A DNA stretch of 64,000 nt from JAAGZL01 sp050291365 (GTDB taxonomy: Bacteria; Pseudomonadota; Gammaproteobacteria; Chromatiales; Chromatiaceae), in assembly GCA_050291365.1 (NCBI GenBank), contig JBNKJS010000029.1, positions 1 through 64,000 on the forward strand. The letters are read 5' to 3'. The notes below the pieces were generated by a model, which was not told the origin of the DNA, ran no database searches, and saw only the letters and a list, made by a program, of their open reading frames with translations. The position numbers and the translations under genes were made by a program. This document shows positions 36,866 to 46,528 of the stretch, in pieces (position 1 is the first letter of the stretch; each line of letters starts with the position of its first letter).

Positions 36866-37668
36866 GAGTATTCTCCTCTGGCAAAAGGTGACATCTTAAG
36901 ATTTTGTTTATATAGAGCCTTGTCCACCAGCCGTGGAAACAGGGCGTTGATACGGACGAACAGGGACTCGGGGAAACCAAGATAGAGCTCCTTCTTGCCA
37001 CTAACAATGCTATCCACAATGCGGGCTGCAACCCAATCTGGCTCATCCATGTTCATCTTTACTTCATCGGCCATCTGGTAGACGGCACTAGAATTGAGTT
37101 TGGTCTTTACCGCCCGTGGGGCCACATAGGTAACTCCGATATTGGTATCGGCCAGCTCTCGGCGTAGCGCCTCGGTAAACCCACGTAGTCCAAACTTGCT
37201 GGCCGAATAAGCGGCAAACCAGGCAAAGGCAATGGAACCGAAAGTGGAGCCCACATTAACGATGCGCCCCCGGTCCTGCTCAATCATCTGGGGCAGCACT
37301 CGCCGGGTAATCAACATGGGGGTAATGGTGTTGAGCCGAATAATGCGCTCCAGAACTGCTGGATCCTCTTCAGCGAAAGGGCGGAAGCTCTGTAGCCCTG
37401 CATTGTTTATGAGCAGATCCACACCACCAAGCTCTTTGACCGCTTGATCTACCGCGGCATCACGCTGATCACCCTCTAATAGATCAGCCTCAATCACCAC
37501 ACTACTACCGCCACCGGCATTAATCTCACTAGAGAGCTCGTCCAGCAGGGCCCGGTTGCGTCCCAGCAGGGAGACGACCGCACCCTCTGCCGCCAGGGCC
37601 TTGGCAATCTCAGCGCCAATTCCACCGGCAGCACCGGTCAGGATGGTTCGTGTACCTTTAAGTTTCAC
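36862..37668 (-). CDS. Short-chain dehydrogenase/reductase
   Basis: 268 aa from GTG 37668, chosen because AAGGAG lies 7-8 nt before it and the protein then starts MKLKGTRTILTGAAGGIGAE; an ATG at 37710 would add 14 residues. Cofactor motif TGAAGGIG, NNAG, the Ser-Tyr-Lys set (NVGSTFGS, YSASKFGLRG) are all present, so it should be an active NAD(P) oxidoreductase. Fourth enzyme of the operon; probably reduces a carbonyl of the pathway intermediate. Confidence 0.9.
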   Translation of the reverse strand: MKLKGTRTILTGAAGGIGAEIAKALAAEGAVVSLLGRNRALLDELSSEINAGGGSSVVIEADLLEGDQRDAAVDQAVKELGGVDLLINNAGLQSFRPFAEEDPAVLERIIRLNTITPMLITRRVLPQMIEQDRGRIVNVGSTFGSIAFAWFAAYSASKFGLRGFTEALRRELADTNIGVTYVAPRAVKTKLNSSAVYQMADEVKMNMDEPDWVAARIVDSIVSGKKELYLGFPESLFVRINALFPRLVDKALYKQNLKMSPFARGEYS

Positions 37669-37687
37669 AATCTCTCTCCTTCGAATG

Positions 37688-38365
37688 TTAGGCAGCTTTG
37701 CTGCCTTCACGTGGAATCAATGGCAGCCCGCGGAAGATATCGCCATACAGCTTGTAGAAACGCTTGGCGGTATGGATTACGAACTGACGGTCTTCCTCGC
37801 TCTCAATACGGTTCACCACTTTCTCGAAATGATCCATATGGGAGATATCCAAAGCGCCGTGGCTATTCAGATAGCTGAAGGCCTCGTCTGGCAGCCCCAA
37901 GCTGCTCTGGATATTCTTGGCCGCCTCAAGGGCAATATTGATGCTAGTCCCTTCCAGCACCAGCACCATGCCGAACAGGCCAATAGGATTGCGTCGCTGA
38001 ACCACGTCATAGGCATAGGCGCACATCAACTCCGCAGCCATACCTGGTTCTTCATTCCGCACCGCCTCGGCATCGCCACCGCACACCTTGATGTCGTTGA
38101 GGATCCACTCCTGGTGTCCCAACTCCTCTTCGATGTAATGGGCTAAGGCGTCCCGCAGCCACTCTGCAGAGTGTGGCACCTTCGCGCCACATGCCATCAA
38201 CAGTGGCGTGGTGTGTTTTACGTGATGATAGGCCTGGGTAAGAAAGGCGATATAACTCTCCAGGGAGAGTTCTCCCCGCGCACCCTGCTGGATAAAAGGG
38301 ATCGACAGAAGCTCCTGACGTTCCGCTTCGGTCGCCTTGTTCAGCTCTGCATAAAAATTACTCAT
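37688..38365 (-). CDS. Heme-oxygenase-like diiron enzyme (iron-containing redox enzyme family)
   Basis: 225 aa, TenA/heme-oxygenase fold. Candidate iron ligands are visible: H47/H48/H51 in YHHVKHT, E79-E81 and H84 in IEEELGHQEW, E138 in VLEGTS, and D173, H176, D178, H179 in ALDISHMDHFE. This pattern fits the HDO group of diiron oxygenases and oxidases, which act on fatty acids or amino acids in known cases. The stop overlaps nothing downstream (19 nt gap), while its ATG overlaps the ligase stop by 4 nt. Substrate unproven; an acyl group activated by the neighbouring ligase is the natural guess. Confidence 0.85.
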   Translation of the reverse strand: MSNFYAELNKATEAERQELLSIPFIQQGARGELSLESYIAFLTQAYHHVKHTTPLLMACGAKVPHSAEWLRDALAHYIEEELGHQEWILNDIKVCGGDAEAVRNEEPGMAAELMCAYAYDVVQRRNPIGLFGMVLVLEGTSINIALEAAKNIQSSLGLPDEAFSYLNSHGALDISHMDHFEKVVNRIESEEDRQFVIHTAKRFYKLYGDIFRGLPLIPREGSKAA

Positions 38366-39861
38366 GAAACCAACTCCTCTTGGTAAAGTGATTCAATCTG
38401 TTGTAGATAAATTTGGTGTATGGCGAGCCGGCGTATTCGGCCGGTGCCGGAAAGCTGCCCGTTCATCGGGCTAAATGGTTCGTCGGCCACTGTCCAACGG
38501 GTGATGCGGGCGTAATCCGGAAGTCCGCTGTTCACCCGGGCCACGGATGAGGCTAGATCCTCCGGGGTGGCACCAGGCATAGGCACAATCACCGCCGCAT
38601 TCCAGGGCTTGGCCTCGCCGAACACCGCCGCCTGGGCGATGCTCTTCTCCAGCACCAGCTCCCGCTCCACCCATTCTGGGGAGACGTTACGTCCAAAAGC
38701 GGTAATAAACAGGTTGCGGCGTCTACCGCTCAGATAGAGAAAACCATCTTGGTCAAGATGACCAATATCACCGGTGCGCCACCAACCATCTTGCAACTGG
38801 GGGGCAGTCTCACCCAGATAACCTGCGAAAAGATTGCCCGAGACCAGCACCTCACCATCCTCGGCAATACGCAGTTGCGTATGCGGCAGGGGACGACCCA
38901 CTGATCCATCCCTATATTGGGATGGGGTGTTTAGGGTGGTAACAGAGGCGCATTCGGAAAGACCGTAACCCTCAAACACCGGCAGATTCAGTTGGCGCGC
39001 CCGCTGCAGCAACTGAGGGGATACCGATGCACCACCCACGGCGATAAAGCGTAGCTGTTCCGGTGATGGAGAGCCCTGCTCTATCACCTCCACCAGCCCC
39101 TGCAAGGTTTGTGGCGTCAGGATCACACTGGTGGCGTTATAGTCACGAACGGCGCGCACCATGGTTACGGCATCCAGGCCAGCTGCGCCTTTCAATCCGG
39201 TCTCCGCCAGTGACGGCAGCAGGGCCGTGGCCCCACTCCATAGGGAGACATAAAGCCCAGCGATGTTCTCTAACAATACAGCCAGGGGCATGAGCGCCAG
39301 ATGACGATCACTTTCCCTGGCCTCAACTGCGCCTGCCAAAGATTCAACCACCGGCTCAATCCGCTCCCAGGGCAGCATCACACCCTTCGGCTCCCCGGTA
39401 GTACCAGAGGTATAGGTAACCTTGGAAACCTCTGCCGGCACTGAGGCGCCATCACCCGCTGCATCTATCAATGCAACCTCTTGCTGCATGACCTGGATCT
39501 TGGACCAGCTATCAGCAACCACATCCGAAGCTCGATTCCGGAACAGCTCCGGGTTATCGCTAACCACGGCCTGCACAGATGCCTGCTTCAGGCAGTGCTG
39601 TACCTGCTGGGGCGAAAAGAATGGAGGAACAGGTACCAGGGTAATACCTGAGAACAGGGCAGCCAGATCAAACAGGGCCCAAATAGGGCCGTTGTCCATA
39701 TCCAGCCCCAGGGTGGTTATGTTCAGTTCCCCCAGCCTCTGGGAGAGTTCTTGCACCTCCCGAGCCAACCCCTGGTAATCCAGCTCGCAACCGTTGCCGC
39801 TGAGCGCTACCGCATGGGGTCTGGTATATGCGTGGGATAGGATTCGGTCAAACAGCTTCAT
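38362..39861 (-). CDS. AMP-binding acyl ligase (long-chain acyl-CoA synthetase-like)
   Basis: 499 aa from ATG 39861; that ATG overlaps the upstream stop as ATGA, which decides the start against the frame's earlier ATG at 39897. ANL-superfamily motifs: VTYTSGTTGEPKGVMLPWE (P-loop), YGLSECASVT, DGWWRTGDIG and RRRNLFITAFGRNVSPEWVE (hinge and catalytic Lys region). It should activate a carboxylic acid as acyl-AMP and pass it to CoA or a carrier. No carrier protein is encoded in the operon. Confidence 0.9.
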   Translation of the reverse strand: MKLFDRILSHAYTRPHAVALSGNGCELDYQGLAREVQELSQRLGELNITTLGLDMDNGPIWALFDLAALFSGITLVPVPPFFSPQQVQHCLKQASVQAVVSDNPELFRNRASDVVADSWSKIQVMQQEVALIDAAGDGASVPAEVSKVTYTSGTTGEPKGVMLPWERIEPVVESLAGAVEARESDRHLALMPLAVLLENIAGLYVSLWSGATALLPSLAETGLKGAAGLDAVTMVRAVRDYNATSVILTPQTLQGLVEVIEQGSPSPEQLRFIAVGGASVSPQLLQRARQLNLPVFEGYGLSECASVTTLNTPSQYRDGSVGRPLPHTQLRIAEDGEVLVSGNLFAGYLGETAPQLQDGWWRTGDIGHLDQDGFLYLSGRRRNLFITAFGRNVSPEWVERELVLEKSIAQAAVFGEAKPWNAAVIVPMPGATPEDLASSVARVNSGLPDYARITRWTVADEPFSPMNGQLSGTGRIRRLAIHQIYLQQIESLYQEELVS

Positions 39862-40529
39862 GCCGCAACACTCCCGGCCTCTCCGGCATGGAGCCACAGG
39901 CGACCCAACACTGATTGAGCCTGCATACGTTGCTGCAGTATCTGGTATCCGTGCTCAACCCGGCCCGCCATCACCTTGGGCTTCTGATCGTAATAGCTAC
40001 CCCATGTGGCTAGATCGTCCGACTCTAGCCTGGATGGGTCTGCATCTCCCAGTTCGATCAGATCCATCCCCATACGGCCGAATGCATTGCACAACGTCGG
40101 TCCGGCGGTAAACACTACCCACTTTCCGCGGGAAGCGTAGAGATAGGCGGTTAATGCGGTAATCAGCCAACGACCACCACCGGCCCCTGACACCGCCAGA
40201 TTGCCAACCTCAACTATGCCATCCCGGTCCACCGGACTACTTATCTTCGCCGCCAGCAACTGCTCTACTGGCCGGTCCAGATACCGTTCCAAAAACAGCT
40301 CGTCGTCCTTGGCCAAACGCAGACCGAGAGCGCCCAGCAGCTCACCATCGTCATTGCGCAGACTCATCAGCGTCGGCATAAACAGCCGTACATCTGCACC
40401 ATATGCCTGAAGAAAACTAGCGTGAACAAACTGCTCAACCTCAGACCGGTTACGGTCCTGAACACTGCTTGTTTCCACCTGAGTTGGATATGCTCCAGTC
40501 CGGTTGTAGGATTGTTCTAAGCTTGCCAT
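39858..40529 (-). CDS. Thermostable-hemolysin family protein (GNAT-like)
   Basis: 223 aa; the family is named after a Vibrio hemolysin, but its conserved core (RLFMPTLMSLRNDDGELLGA, ELFLERYLDRPVEQ, GIVEVGNLAV at 103-112, WVVFTAGPTLCNAFGRMGM) looks like an acyltransferase fold related to GNAT and autoinducer synthases. No signal peptide is present, which argues against a secreted toxin. First gene of the seven-gene operon; GGGCAGGGA precedes the ATG. Inference: an acyl transfer step in the pathway. Family assignment is good, function open. Confidence 0.82.
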   Translation of the reverse strand: MASLEQSYNRTGAYPTQVETSSVQDRNRSEVEQFVHASFLQAYGADVRLFMPTLMSLRNDDGELLGALGLRLAKDDELFLERYLDRPVEQLLAAKISSPVDRDGIVEVGNLAVSGAGGGRWLITALTAYLYASRGKWVVFTAGPTLCNAFGRMGMDLIELGDADPSRLESDDLATWGSYYDQKPKVMAGRVEHGYQILQQRMQAQSVLGRLWLHAGEAGSVAA

Positions 40530-40575
40530 ATTCCCTGCCCATTACTAAAAGATGGGCAAACTGTACAAAAGGAAA

Positions 40576-40592
40576 CTTAACGGTTTCTTAAA
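40576..40592 (+). promoter_or_regulatory. PmrA/QseB-like operator
   Basis: CTTAAC, five bases, CTTAAA: two YTTAA half sites with 11-bp periodicity, the binding pattern of PmrA/QseB-type regulators. It lies 47-63 bp upstream of the first gene of the operon that encodes such a regulator. Further single half sites occur at about 40,620 (GTTAAC) and 40,693 (CTTAAC). Confidence 0.55.
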
Positions 40593-40780
40593 ACGGCAGA
40601 ATCAGGGAGTTATAAGATAAAGTTAACGCCTGGCCACAAAATCCCCCAGGAACGAAAATCGCACACCATATGAATATGGTGTTTTGTTCTACACTTAACA
40701 TACTAATAAGCTGTCTTTTCCAGAATCTCGCACGCCTTAGGTGTCAACGAGACTACAGATGGATTAATTAGAGGGACCTA

Positions 40781-43700
40781 ATGCCTTCGTTGAGCTCCAT
40801 TAAAAATCTTGAACTGAATGCCCAGTTACTTGCCGTTTTCCTGGCTGTGATTCTCATAGGGGCAGGCGCTTATGGCGCAGTGCAGTTGATTGAGCAACGC
40901 TATCAACGCGGCCTGGAATACTCATTGAGTGCGGTGATTGACACCACCGCAAAGGGAATCAATTTATGGAAAAAAGAAGAGATGCTGATGGTGCAAGGCA
41001 TGGCTCAGGAGGAGTCCATCATTGAAGCAGCCAAGGCGCTCCTTAGAGTGCAGCGCGAACAGAAACCACTACTTAAATCTAAGGCGCAACAGCGGCTGCG
41101 CCGGATGATGAGACCCAACCTTAACAAGTACCGGGGCTATTTCCTCATCGCACCAGACAACATCAGCCTGGCCTCATCCAGGGACGGCAATGTAGGCACT
41201 AGCAACCTGCTAACCAAATATCCGGATATCCTGGAGCAACTCTGGAGTGGTGAGACACGACTCACACCGATACAGCGTTCCGATGTATCTCTTTCGACTG
41301 AGATTGAGACACTACCCCAGCCCGGCGATGAGACCCTTTTCGCGGGTACGCCGGTCAGGGATGAGGATGGAGATATAATAGCCCTGCTTACCCTGCGTAT
41401 CGATCCCTACAAGACGCTACTGCCCCTTACTTCCAAGGGAGAACTGGGTGAGACCGGAGAGAGCTATTTCTTTGATCGCCACGGCGTCTTGCTAAGTAAC
41501 AGTAGACATGAATACCAACTTATCCAACTCGGCCTGCTTGAACCGGGCATGTCAAGTGTCGCCAATCTACGGATCAGGGATCCAGGTGTCGATCTGACCA
41601 AGCTTGATTATAAGATGCAGTTTCCCAACAACCTCCCCCTGACCAGGATGGCGGCCAGCGCCACCAAAGGTGAGAAAGGTACAGACATAACAGGTTACCG
41701 GGATTACCGCGGCGTACCCGTCGTGGGTGCTTGGCAGTGGGATAAAGAGCTTGGTATTGGTCTGGCCACGGAACAGGATGTGGCCGAGGCCTACAGACTC
41801 TTCTATTTCGTAAAGACCCTAATCTATGGAGGTAGCACCATCGCAGCCATGATACTACTGGCGCTGGCATGGGTTTTTATATCAGGAAAACAGAGCCTGG
41901 CGCAGTTGCAAAACCGGCTGCAGGCCATAGTGGAGACATCTGACTACGGTATCGTAGTGATCAATGAGCAGGGAGTGATCGAGAGCATCAACCCATCCAT
42001 GGAATCTATGTTCGGCTATAGCGCTCAGGAGATGATAGACAACAACATCAGCATGCTAATGCCCGAACCGCACCACAGCCAGCATGACCTCTACCTCGAA
42101 CACTATCGACACACCGGCGACTCCAAGATCATCGGCGTTGGCAGAGAGGTAGAAGGGAAACGCAAAGATGGCTCTGTCTTTCCCATAGATTTGAGAATAA
42201 ACCGACTGGAGCTAGCCAGCGGACTCCATTTTGCCGGCCTCATTCGAGATATTAGCGAACGCAAACAGGCTGAGCAGGGTATCCTCAAGGCGCGGGAGGA
42301 GGCCGTTCACGCAAACAGTGCCAAGTCCAACTTCCTGGCCACTATGAGTCACGAGATTCGCACCCCGCTAAACGGCATTGTCGGCACCATTGACATGTTG
42401 GCGCACACAAGCCTGAATAAAGACCAACAGGATCTAGTGGAGACAGCACAGGATTCTGCTGTTCTGCTCCAGGGCATTATTGAAGACATACTGGATTTTT
42501 CCAAGATTGAGGCCGGGCGGCTAGAACTTGAGATGGTCCCCCTCTACCTAGAGGATCTGGTGGAGAAACTAGGCGAGAATCTACAGCACATCGCCAAGCT
42601 CAGCGAGGTTGAGCTTCTAATATATATCGATCCAGAGCTGCAGCAGATCAAGGGTGATCCGCTAAGACTGAGACAGATCCTATACAACCTGGCTGGCAAT
42701 GCCATCAAGTTCAGCAGCGACCTCACTGATAGAGTTGGACAGGTCGTAATCAGCGCCCAGTTGCAACGCCGGGTGGCAGGTAAAGCTGATATTAGTTTTC
42801 AGGTAAAGGACAACGGTATTGGTATGAGCAGAGAGGTGCAAGAACGCCTGTTCAGACCGTTCGTACAGGGCGAAGGGGAGATCACCCGGCGTTTTGGCGG
42901 CACCGGACTTGGGCTTGTTATCACCCAGCGCCTGGTTGAGATCATGAATGGTCATATCGAACTGGAAAGCACCGAGGGAGAAGGTTCTACTTTCACGGTC
43001 CATGTCACTCTGGAAGAGACCACAGAACTACCACCAATAGAAACTTCCAATCTGGAAGGCATCAAGGTGGTGCTACTTACCCGTGACGAAGCCGCGCAGA
43101 TATTGAGCAGTTACTTACGTCATGCTGGTGCAACGGTTGTCCAGAAAATCGCTGACGAGGCGGTAGAGCTATGCAAAAAAGAGCGCGGCGATGCCAATGA
43201 ACTGTTTGTAGTTATCGACACCCGCGGGGACATGGATTCATCCACCGCCTTACGTAATACCCTGCGCGAAGAGATCAGCGATATCGACCAGCATTTTCTC
43301 TTTATTGAGCGAGGACAGCGCCGTTATGCCAGGCCGTATGAAAAGGACGGTTTGACCCTGGACCTTAACGCCATGCGCCGGAAAACACTGCTGAATGCCA
43401 TAGCTGCCTTAGCTGGCCGCGAGTCTCCGGAACTGCAAACGCCTGCCCTAATACAACCTGAACCAGACATACCACTCAGCGTTGATGAGGCCAAAGCTCA
43501 AGGTCGCTTGATCCTTCTGGTGGATGACAACCCAACTAACGTAAAGGTCATCGGCCAACAGTTGAACATGCTCGGTTACCTGGCAGAAACGGCAGAGGAT
43601 GGCGCAGACGCCTTGGAGATGTGGCGAACCGGCAGCTATTCACTAATATTGACCGACTGCCATATGCCGATAATGGATGGCTACCAATTGTCTGAAATCA

Positions 43701-44272
43701 TACGCAGAGAAGAGACTCCAGGAACGCGTATACCCATCATCGCCACCACCGCAGACGCGCTAAAAGGAACGGCACAGAGGTGTTTTGATGCCGGAATGAA
43801 CGACTACTTGACCAAACCCATGAAGCTGCAGCAGCTTAGGGAGGCCCTGAGGAAATGGGCACCAAAGGTTGGTGTGGAAGATGAGAGCGACAAGGAGCAG
43901 TCGTTTACACAAGGAGCAGATATGTCTCATGAAGATATAGACCAAACTGCTCTTGGTAACATCCTTGGAACCCAGGACCCAGAAATGCTGGCTGAGTACT
44001 ATAATAGTTTTCTGGAGACCAGCACGCCGACGGCAAAGCAGATCCAGGACGCGTTTAACGCTGGCGATCTTTCGGAGGTAAGCAGACTTGCGCACAAGCT
44101 GAAATCATCCGCCCGCACAGTTGGGGCCAACCGCCTGGGAGATTGTTGTCAGGCCCTGGAGGAGGCAGGAAGAGAGGGTGATGCCCAGAGTGTCAGCCAA
44201 CAGATGGAGCTTCTTCCCGTCCTGTTCAATGGCGTTAAGGCGTGGATAGAACACAGTTACGCAACTGCATAA
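40781..44272 (+). CDS. Hybrid sensor histidine kinase (Cache-PAS-HisKA-HATPase-REC-HPt)
   Basis: 1163 aa. Helix at about 15-36, a large periplasmic double-Cache domain (about 40-335), a second helix (343-366), PAS (about 375-495), HisKA with ATMSHEIRTPLNG, HATPase with NGIGMS and FGGTGLGL, a degenerate receiver (about 760-870; TRDE start, IDTRGD where the Asp should be), a complete receiver (VDDNPTN, LTDCHMPIMDG, LTKPMK) and a C-terminal HPt (LAHKLKSSARTVGA). BarA/ArcB-like phosphorelay build. REC-EAL follows after 21 nt as the likely output. Confidence 0.93.
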   Translation: MPSLSSIKNLELNAQLLAVFLAVILIGAGAYGAVQLIEQRYQRGLEYSLSAVIDTTAKGINLWKKEEMLMVQGMAQEESIIEAAKALLRVQREQKPLLKSKAQQRLRRMMRPNLNKYRGYFLIAPDNISLASSRDGNVGTSNLLTKYPDILEQLWSGETRLTPIQRSDVSLSTEIETLPQPGDETLFAGTPVRDEDGDIIALLTLRIDPYKTLLPLTSKGELGETGESYFFDRHGVLLSNSRHEYQLIQLGLLEPGMSSVANLRIRDPGVDLTKLDYKMQFPNNLPLTRMAASATKGEKGTDITGYRDYRGVPVVGAWQWDKELGIGLATEQDVAEAYRLFYFVKTLIYGGSTIAAMILLALAWVFISGKQSLAQLQNRLQAIVETSDYGIVVINEQGVIESINPSMESMFGYSAQEMIDNNISMLMPEPHHSQHDLYLEHYRHTGDSKIIGVGREVEGKRKDGSVFPIDLRINRLELASGLHFAGLIRDISERKQAEQGILKAREEAVHANSAKSNFLATMSHEIRTPLNGIVGTIDMLAHTSLNKDQQDLVETAQDSAVLLQGIIEDILDFSKIEAGRLELEMVPLYLEDLVEKLGENLQHIAKLSEVELLIYIDPELQQIKGDPLRLRQILYNLAGNAIKFSSDLTDRVGQVVISAQLQRRVAGKADISFQVKDNGIGMSREVQERLFRPFVQGEGEITRRFGGTGLGLVITQRLVEIMNGHIELESTEGEGSTFTVHVTLEETTELPPIETSNLEGIKVVLLTRDEAAQILSSYLRHAGATVVQKIADEAVELCKKERGDANELFVVIDTRGDMDSSTALRNTLREEISDIDQHFLFIERGQRRYARPYEKDGLTLDLNAMRRKTLLNAIAALAGRESPELQTPALIQPEPDIPLSVDEAKAQGRLILLVDDNPTNVKVIGQQLNMLGYLAETAEDGADALEMWRTGSYSLILTDCHMPIMDGYQLSEIIRREETPGTRIPIIATTADALKGTAQRCFDAGMNDYLTKPMKLQQLREALRKWAPKVGVEDESDKEQSFTQGADMSHEDIDQTALGNILGTQDPEMLAEYYNSFLETSTPTAKQIQDAFNAGDLSEVSRLAHKLKSSARTVGANRLGDCCQALEEAGREGDAQSVSQQMELLPVLFNGVKAWIEHSYATA

Positions 44273-44293
44273 CTAAAGGACTATTTCGTACAT

Positions 44294-45517
44294 ATGGAAC
44301 CGAAGGACTATACAAACACCGTTCTGGTTGTTGATGACGAACCGTTTATCCTGCGTACCACGAAGGATGTACTCACACGGCTTGGTTTTACCCAGGTAAA
44401 GAGCGCTGACAATGTGGCCGATGCCTTGGATCTGATATCAAAGGCAGATCCGCCTGTGGGCCTGGTGTTAAGCGATCTAAATATGCCAGGCGTAGACGGA
44501 CTGGAACTGCTCAAACGTTTCGACGAGATGAGCTATCGTGGCGACATACTTCTCTTCAGTGGAGAAGATGATCAGACACTGAAGATGGCGGAATCCCTGG
44601 CCCGAGCGCGCGGACTATCGGTGATCGGCGCAATCGCCAAGCCGATACAGATGGATACACTCATGGAGAAGCTATCTCACTGCTCACAATCCATAGCCGC
44701 CCCAACAAAACCATCAACAAACAGGGTGACCCTAACCCCGGTAATCTTGCAGTCGGCCATAGAGTTCGGCGATTTAAAGCCCTGGTTTCAGCCCAAGATA
44801 GATATTGCCACCCGCATGCCTGTGGGCGTAGAAGTATTGGCCCGCTGGCCCGAGAGCCCCATTGGCCCCATATTCCCCGACACCTTTATCCCCGTAGCCG
44901 AAGAACATGGACTGATCGACTTGCTCACCTTCTCCCTGGTCGACCAGACGATAATGATAGACAAGGTGTGGCGAAAGCAGGATATTGATCTGGAAATAGC
45001 CTTCAATATCTCTATGAACAGCCTCTATGATACGGAGTTTGCTGACAATCTGATAAAACAGGTGACCTTAGCTGATGGCCATATAGATAGAATCAAGCTG
45101 GAGGTTACTGAGAGTCAACTGATGGATGATCTGGTGCGCCCGCTCGAGGCTCTACTACGACTGCGCATGAAAAAGTTCAAACTCTCCATCGACGATTTCG
45201 GCACCGGACACTCCAATCTCAGACAGTTGCGCGACCTGCCCTTTGATGAACTAAAACTGGACCGCAGTTTTATACAATCCAGTGGCGATGGAGAGCGCAC
45301 CAGTTTGATCCTGGAATCCACGGTGGAAATGGCCAGAAAACTGAATCTGTCCATCGTGGCGGAAGGAGTGGAAACCATGGAAGATTGGCTACGGGTTGAA
45401 CGACTCGGTTGTGATCTGATGCAGGGATACTTAACAGCCAGACCAATGCCGGGCGACGAAATACCCGACTGGATCGCCTCATGGCCAACCCTGCGAGATA
45501 GGCTGTTCAAAAGCTAA
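44294..45517 (+). CDS. REC-EAL c-di-GMP phosphodiesterase (VieA/RocR-like)
   Basis: 407 aa. Receiver (about 8-130) with VVDDEPFILR, Asp in VLSDLNMPGVDG and a Lys in AIAKPIQ. EAL domain (about 150-400) has EVLARW instead of EALLRW, NISMNSL, ESQLMDD, DDFGTGHSNL, and EGVET, so the metal and loop residues are kept. Sits 21 nt behind the hybrid kinase whose HPt is the likely phosphate donor. Thus the pair would turn a periplasmic ligand signal into c-di-GMP breakdown. Confidence 0.92.
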   Translation: MEPKDYTNTVLVVDDEPFILRTTKDVLTRLGFTQVKSADNVADALDLISKADPPVGLVLSDLNMPGVDGLELLKRFDEMSYRGDILLFSGEDDQTLKMAESLARARGLSVIGAIAKPIQMDTLMEKLSHCSQSIAAPTKPSTNRVTLTPVILQSAIEFGDLKPWFQPKIDIATRMPVGVEVLARWPESPIGPIFPDTFIPVAEEHGLIDLLTFSLVDQTIMIDKVWRKQDIDLEIAFNISMNSLYDTEFADNLIKQVTLADGHIDRIKLEVTESQLMDDLVRPLEALLRLRMKKFKLSIDDFGTGHSNLRQLRDLPFDELKLDRSFIQSSGDGERTSLILESTVEMARKLNLSIVAEGVETMEDWLRVERLGCDLMQGYLTARPMPGDEIPDWIASWPTLRDRLFKS

Positions 45518-45601
45518 TCTATCTAGATCTGATCTCTACCGGCAACAGCGGCATTGGGCTTGGGCATACATACAAAGGCCCACCGCACCATACTCCCCAG
45601 G

Positions 45602-46528
45602 CTAACTCTCAGATAGATTCCGCAGAATCCTATCCGCCCCGGCCTCCAGCAGCTCTTCCGCCAAACCACGCCCTAATGATTCCGCCTCTTCCCGATGGGC
45701 GCGTCGCTCAGCAAACAACATCTCCTTGCCATCAACACTTGCGACCATTCCACGCAGCCAGATCTGATCCTGCTCCAGCACCGCATAAGCACCGATGGGC
45801 ACCTGACACCCACCTTCCAGACGGTGATTAAATGCCCGTTCCGCAGCCACACGGCTATGGGTGTCTTTGTCATTAAGGCATTCGATCAGCGAGATGGTCT
45901 CCTCATCGCCCTCACGACACTCAATACCAACAGCACCCTGCCCCACGGCCGGCAACATGAACTCAGCAGGTATCTGATGACGAATACGCTCCTCCAGCTC
46001 CAACCGGATCAGACCGGCAGAGGCCAGGATAATGGCGTCAAACTCACCACTGTCCAGCTTGGACAGCCGGGTCTGTACATTGCCGCGCAGACTTAATATC
46101 TCCAGATCAGCCCTTTTATGTAGCAACTGACTAGAGCGGCGCAGGCTAGATGTGCCTACACGGGCACCCTGAGGCAGATCATCAATATGGGCGTAGGTAT
46201 TGGAAACAAAGGCATCAAAAGGGGACTCCCTCTCACAGATAACCGGCAACCCGAACCCCTCCGGCAGCTCCATAGGGACATCCTTCATAGAGTGCACGGC
46301 GATATCGGCAATACCAGCCATCATCCCCTGTTCCAGCTCCTTTACGAAAAGACCCTTGCCGCCGATCTTGGCCAGCGGAACATCCAGGATCTTGTCGCCC
46401 TGGGTAGTCATAGTAACCAGTTCGACCTCCAATCCATCATGCTCAGCCATCAGATGGCTGCGCACATACTCCGCCTGCCACAGGGCGAGAGGACTCTTGC
46501 GGGTGGCGATTTTCAGTTTCTTACTCAT
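45602..46528 (-). CDS. hemC: Porphobilinogen deaminase (hydroxymethylbilane synthase)
   Basis: Joins four porphobilinogens to hydroxymethylbilane in heme synthesis. 308 aa from ATG 46528 (MSKKLKIATRKSPLALWQAE, the normal family start; an upstream in-frame ATG at 46567 is ignored). GTSSLRRSSQLL, LSLRGNVQTRL and the cofactor-binding Cys in RLEGGCQVPIGAYA are present. hemD is not directly behind: the downstream neighbour is the convergent REC-EAL gene. Confidence 0.97.
   Translation of the reverse strand: MSKKLKIATRKSPLALWQAEYVRSHLMAEHDGLEVELVTMTTQGDKILDVPLAKIGGKGLFVKELEQGMMAGIADIAVHSMKDVPMELPEGFGLPVICERESPFDAFVSNTYAHIDDLPQGARVGTSSLRRSSQLLHKRADLEILSLRGNVQTRLSKLDSGEFDAIILASAGLIRLELEERIRHQIPAEFMLPAVGQGAVGIECREGDEETISLIECLNDKDTHSRVAAERAFNHRLEGGCQVPIGAYAVLEQDQIWLRGMVASVDGKEMLFAERRAHREEAESLGRGLAEELLEAGADRILRNLSES

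Noticed and set aside
39858..40529. Secreted hemolysin toxin
   Set aside because: No signal peptide and an operon of metabolic enzymes; the family name is historical and the core looks like an acyltransferase.
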